Below are positions 8,491 through 9,875 of a stretch of DNA of 9,875 nt, piece after piece (the stretch's first letter is position 1; the number at the start of each line of letters is the position of its first letter). Location: the NCBI GenBank assembly GCA_910588205.1, contig CAJUQK010000042.1, positions 769 to 10,643 of the forward strand, given 5' to 3'. The stretch comes from an uncultured Eggerthellaceae bacterium (GTDB taxonomy: Bacteria; Actinomycetota; Coriobacteriia; Coriobacteriales; Eggerthellaceae). The notes under the pieces were generated by a model that was not told the DNA's origin, did not search any database, and worked only from the letters and a program-made list of their open reading frames with translations. The translations under genes and the position numbers were made by a program.

Positions 8491-8528
8491 GTCTACAACG
8501 GCTCCGAGTAGTAATAAAGAGGACTAAC

Positions 8529-9557
8529 ATGGCTGAATCGGACAAAGAAATCATTCCAAGAGCTAGCAACGAATTCGATCCATATGACTCGAATTATCCG
8601 ATAAACCTGCTTGCCGAGGGCATCGGCTCCACTCTCGCGGAAGCGGACAAAGCTGCCGCAGCAATCGTCAATGCGGTTTCGAAAGATGCGTCGATAGCTA
8701 TCCAGATCGGAGAGTCCCTAACTAAGGGAGTTCGATATGTGGTTGATACGCCCGACGCCATGATCGACTCACTCGAAAAGGGAAAGATTAAGTTCACGCA
8801 AGAGAACAATGGCAAAATGTATGCCCAGTTACGTCAAAGCGACGGGCATTACGGTGAGAAGGTTCCCATCAAGCGGGAGGAATTCAGCCAAGGGATAGAC
8901 CCTGTGCAGATGGCCAATGCCATGCAGCTCCGCTCGCTCCAAGCGCAAGTGCAGGAACTTCAGGACAGCATCACGTTAATCGACTTCAATGTCAGAGACG
9001 TGCTACAAGGCCAGCAGAATGACCGTTTTGCACTATACCAAAGTGGATTAGGGCTGTTTCTGGAAGCACGAGGGGTATCTGATCCAGACCTGAAAAGACA
9101 GCTCACATCTCAAGCTATTCGCGCTCTATCAGATGCTTCTTCGCAAATCTCCCTGCAGCTCGAATCGGATGTTGATTGGCTCAAAAGCGAGTCTTACAAA
9201 GAGGCAAAGGGGAAGAACAAGCAGCTCATATTGGATCGCATAGCTAGAATCAACAGGGGCTTTGAGCATATTCACCAATCGTATGTCCTCAGGGCTGCCA
9301 TCTATGGCGACATCCACGAGTATGCCGCGATGATAAGCACTCTGGAAGCCTATTCTCATTTCATAGACTCGACAATTGTCTCCAATGCTGGTTTCCTCGC
9401 AGAATGCGATCCTGACGATACTGGTCTTGGGCACGGAACGTGGAAGAAGCGTGCCCGTCTATCAATCAAGATGGGCGACCTCGCTAAACAGCTCAGATCT
9501 CAAGATGTTGTTTTATACCTTTCGGAGGCGGATGAGGACGACCATGAAGAAGATTAA
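8529..9557 (+). CDS. Hypothetical helical/coiled-coil protein with acidic tail
   Basis: This 342-residue protein belongs to no family I can name. An N-terminal part has an Ala-rich helix LAEADKAAAAIVNAV (36-50). A small beta-like element around KFTQENNGKMYAQLRQ (88-103) follows, then a heptad-like helix QLRSLQAQVQELQDSI (133-148), consistent with a coiled coil. The remainder (about 155-330) is mostly helical, including a charged stretch KEAKGKNKQ (224-232) and LDRIARINRGFEHIHQ (235-250). The last residues, EADEDDHEED (333-342), are strongly acidic. No signal peptide, clear membrane helix or catalytic motif was seen. The ribosome site AGAGGA (8518-8523) lies 5 nt before the ATG. It overlaps the next gene by 14 bp and is transcribed away from the restriction operon. 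A role as accessory or sensor for that system is a guess. Confidence 0.8.
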   Translation: MAESDKEIIPRASNEFDPYDSNYPINLLAEGIGSTLAEADKAAAAIVNAVSKDASIAIQIGESLTKGVRYVVDTPDAMIDSLEKGKIKFTQENNGKMYAQLRQSDGHYGEKVPIKREEFSQGIDPVQMANAMQLRSLQAQVQELQDSITLIDFNVRDVLQGQQNDRFALYQSGLGLFLEARGVSDPDLKRQLTSQAIRALSDASSQISLQLESDVDWLKSESYKEAKGKNKQLILDRIARINRGFEHIHQSYVLRAAIYGDIHEYAAMISTLEAYSHFIDSTIVSNAGFLAECDPDDTGLGHGTWKKRARLSIKMGDLAKQLRSQDVVLYLSEADEDDHEED

Positions 9558-9855
9558 GCTTGGATGCCCGAATCCAGAATGCCCAAACCACAAGAAGAAC
9601 GCCAAGCTCAAGCACAACCTGACCAATTGTCCGATATGTGGCTCTTCGCTTGTCCATGTCTGCAAGAACAAAAAATGCCACACACTAGTAGAGGATGACG
9701 ACAAGCTCTATTGTGTTCTTTGCAATGCTGATCGCGAAGATAAAAAAGTGGTCGCAGCGAAAGGCGCAGCTTTCGGGGGCGCAGGACTAATCGGAGCTGG
9801 CATTAAGTATCGCCATGCCATCAAAGACGTCATCGTGACCTTGATTAAGCGCTAA
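9544..9855 (+). CDS. Double zinc-ribbon protein with glycine-rich hydrophobic C-terminus
   Basis: This 103-residue protein carries eight cysteines in four pairs: C8/C13 (CPNPEC), C29/C32 (CPIC), C40/C45 (CKNKKC) and C57/C60 (CVLC). These would form two zinc ribbons, likely for nucleic acid or protein binding. After a charged linker, residues 69-87 (VVAAKGAAFGGAGLIGAGI) are Gly/Ala-rich and hydrophobic, like a glycine zipper or a short membrane-associating helix. A basic end containing VIVTLIKR follows. I chose the ATG at 9544: it has GAGG six nt upstream (9534-9537) and starts just before the first ribbon. Upstream in-frame starts (9376, 9532) would add residues read from inside the previous gene, or place GGAGG only 3 nt from the start. 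It overlaps the preceding gene by 14 bp, suggesting co-expression. The function is unknown. Confidence 0.8.
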   Translation: MKKIKLGCPNPECPNHKKNAKLKHNLTNCPICGSSLVHVCKNKKCHTLVEDDDKLYCVLCNADREDKKVVAAKGAAFGGAGLIGAGIKYRHAIKDVIVTLIKR

Positions 9856-9875
9856 AACACCTTATATAGTTGCAT
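9856..9875. other. Short right-hand end, no feature
   Basis: Only 20 AT-rich bases follow the zinc-ribbon stop. No stem-loop terminator or gene start is visible, so the plus-strand operon may continue or terminate beyond the window. Confidence 0.6.

Larger units (their letters stand above)
8446..8528. promoter_or_regulatory. Divergent promoter/operator region shared by both operons
   Basis: This 83 bp gap separates the minus-strand RHH-helicase-DUF4391-mod-res operon from the plus-strand pair. It holds a palindromic ATTATAAT (8483-8490) that reads as a TATAAT -10 box on both strands. Assuming starts about 7 nt downstream, each leader would be roughly 30 nt. Good -35 boxes are not clear on either strand. 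Inverted repeats lie beside it (see the separate entry). Whether both directions are active is not shown by sequence alone. Confidence 0.55.

Noticed and set aside
9376..9855. Longer 159-residue form of the zinc-ribbon protein
   Set aside because: The extra N-terminal residues come from reading the preceding gene out of frame and lack a domain. A better-placed start exists at 9544.

Overview
The window is a bacterial defence-type locus. On the minus strand, reading from about 8445 down to the left edge, five closely packed genes lie in one direction. They are a small ribbon-helix-helix (RHH) protein, a large SNF2-like helicase with a PLD-like N-terminus, a DUF4391 protein, a type III-style beta-class adenine methyltransferase (Mod), and a type III-style restriction helicase/nuclease (Res) that runs off the left edge. 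Junctions are 2 bp gaps or 4 bp ATGA overlaps, so they look like one translationally coupled operon.

On the plus strand, diverging from an 83 bp promoter region (8446-8528), are two overlapping genes. One encodes a 342-residue helical protein of unrecognised family with an acidic tail. The other encodes a 103-residue double zinc-ribbon protein with a Gly/Ala-rich hydrophobic C-terminus. No RNA gene, transposase, integrase or CRISPR array was seen.

The host is probably a fairly GC-rich bacterium. The style of the genes (GC-rich third positions in the helicase and Res, strong Shine-Dalgarno sites) would fit a gut actinobacterium such as a Coriobacteriia member, but nothing in the window proves this. 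Base composition is uneven. The helicase and Res are GC-rich, the middle of mod (about 2740-3720) is much more AT-rich, and the plus-strand pair is intermediate.

Likely division of labour (inference): Mod methylates an asymmetric adenine-containing site on host DNA. Res translocates and cuts unmodified DNA, although its nuclease domain lies outside the window. The PLD-helicase and DUF4391 protein are extra subunits that ordinary two-gene type III systems lack. The RHH protein probably represses the operon, and perhaps also the divergent pair, through inverted repeats in the shared promoter region.
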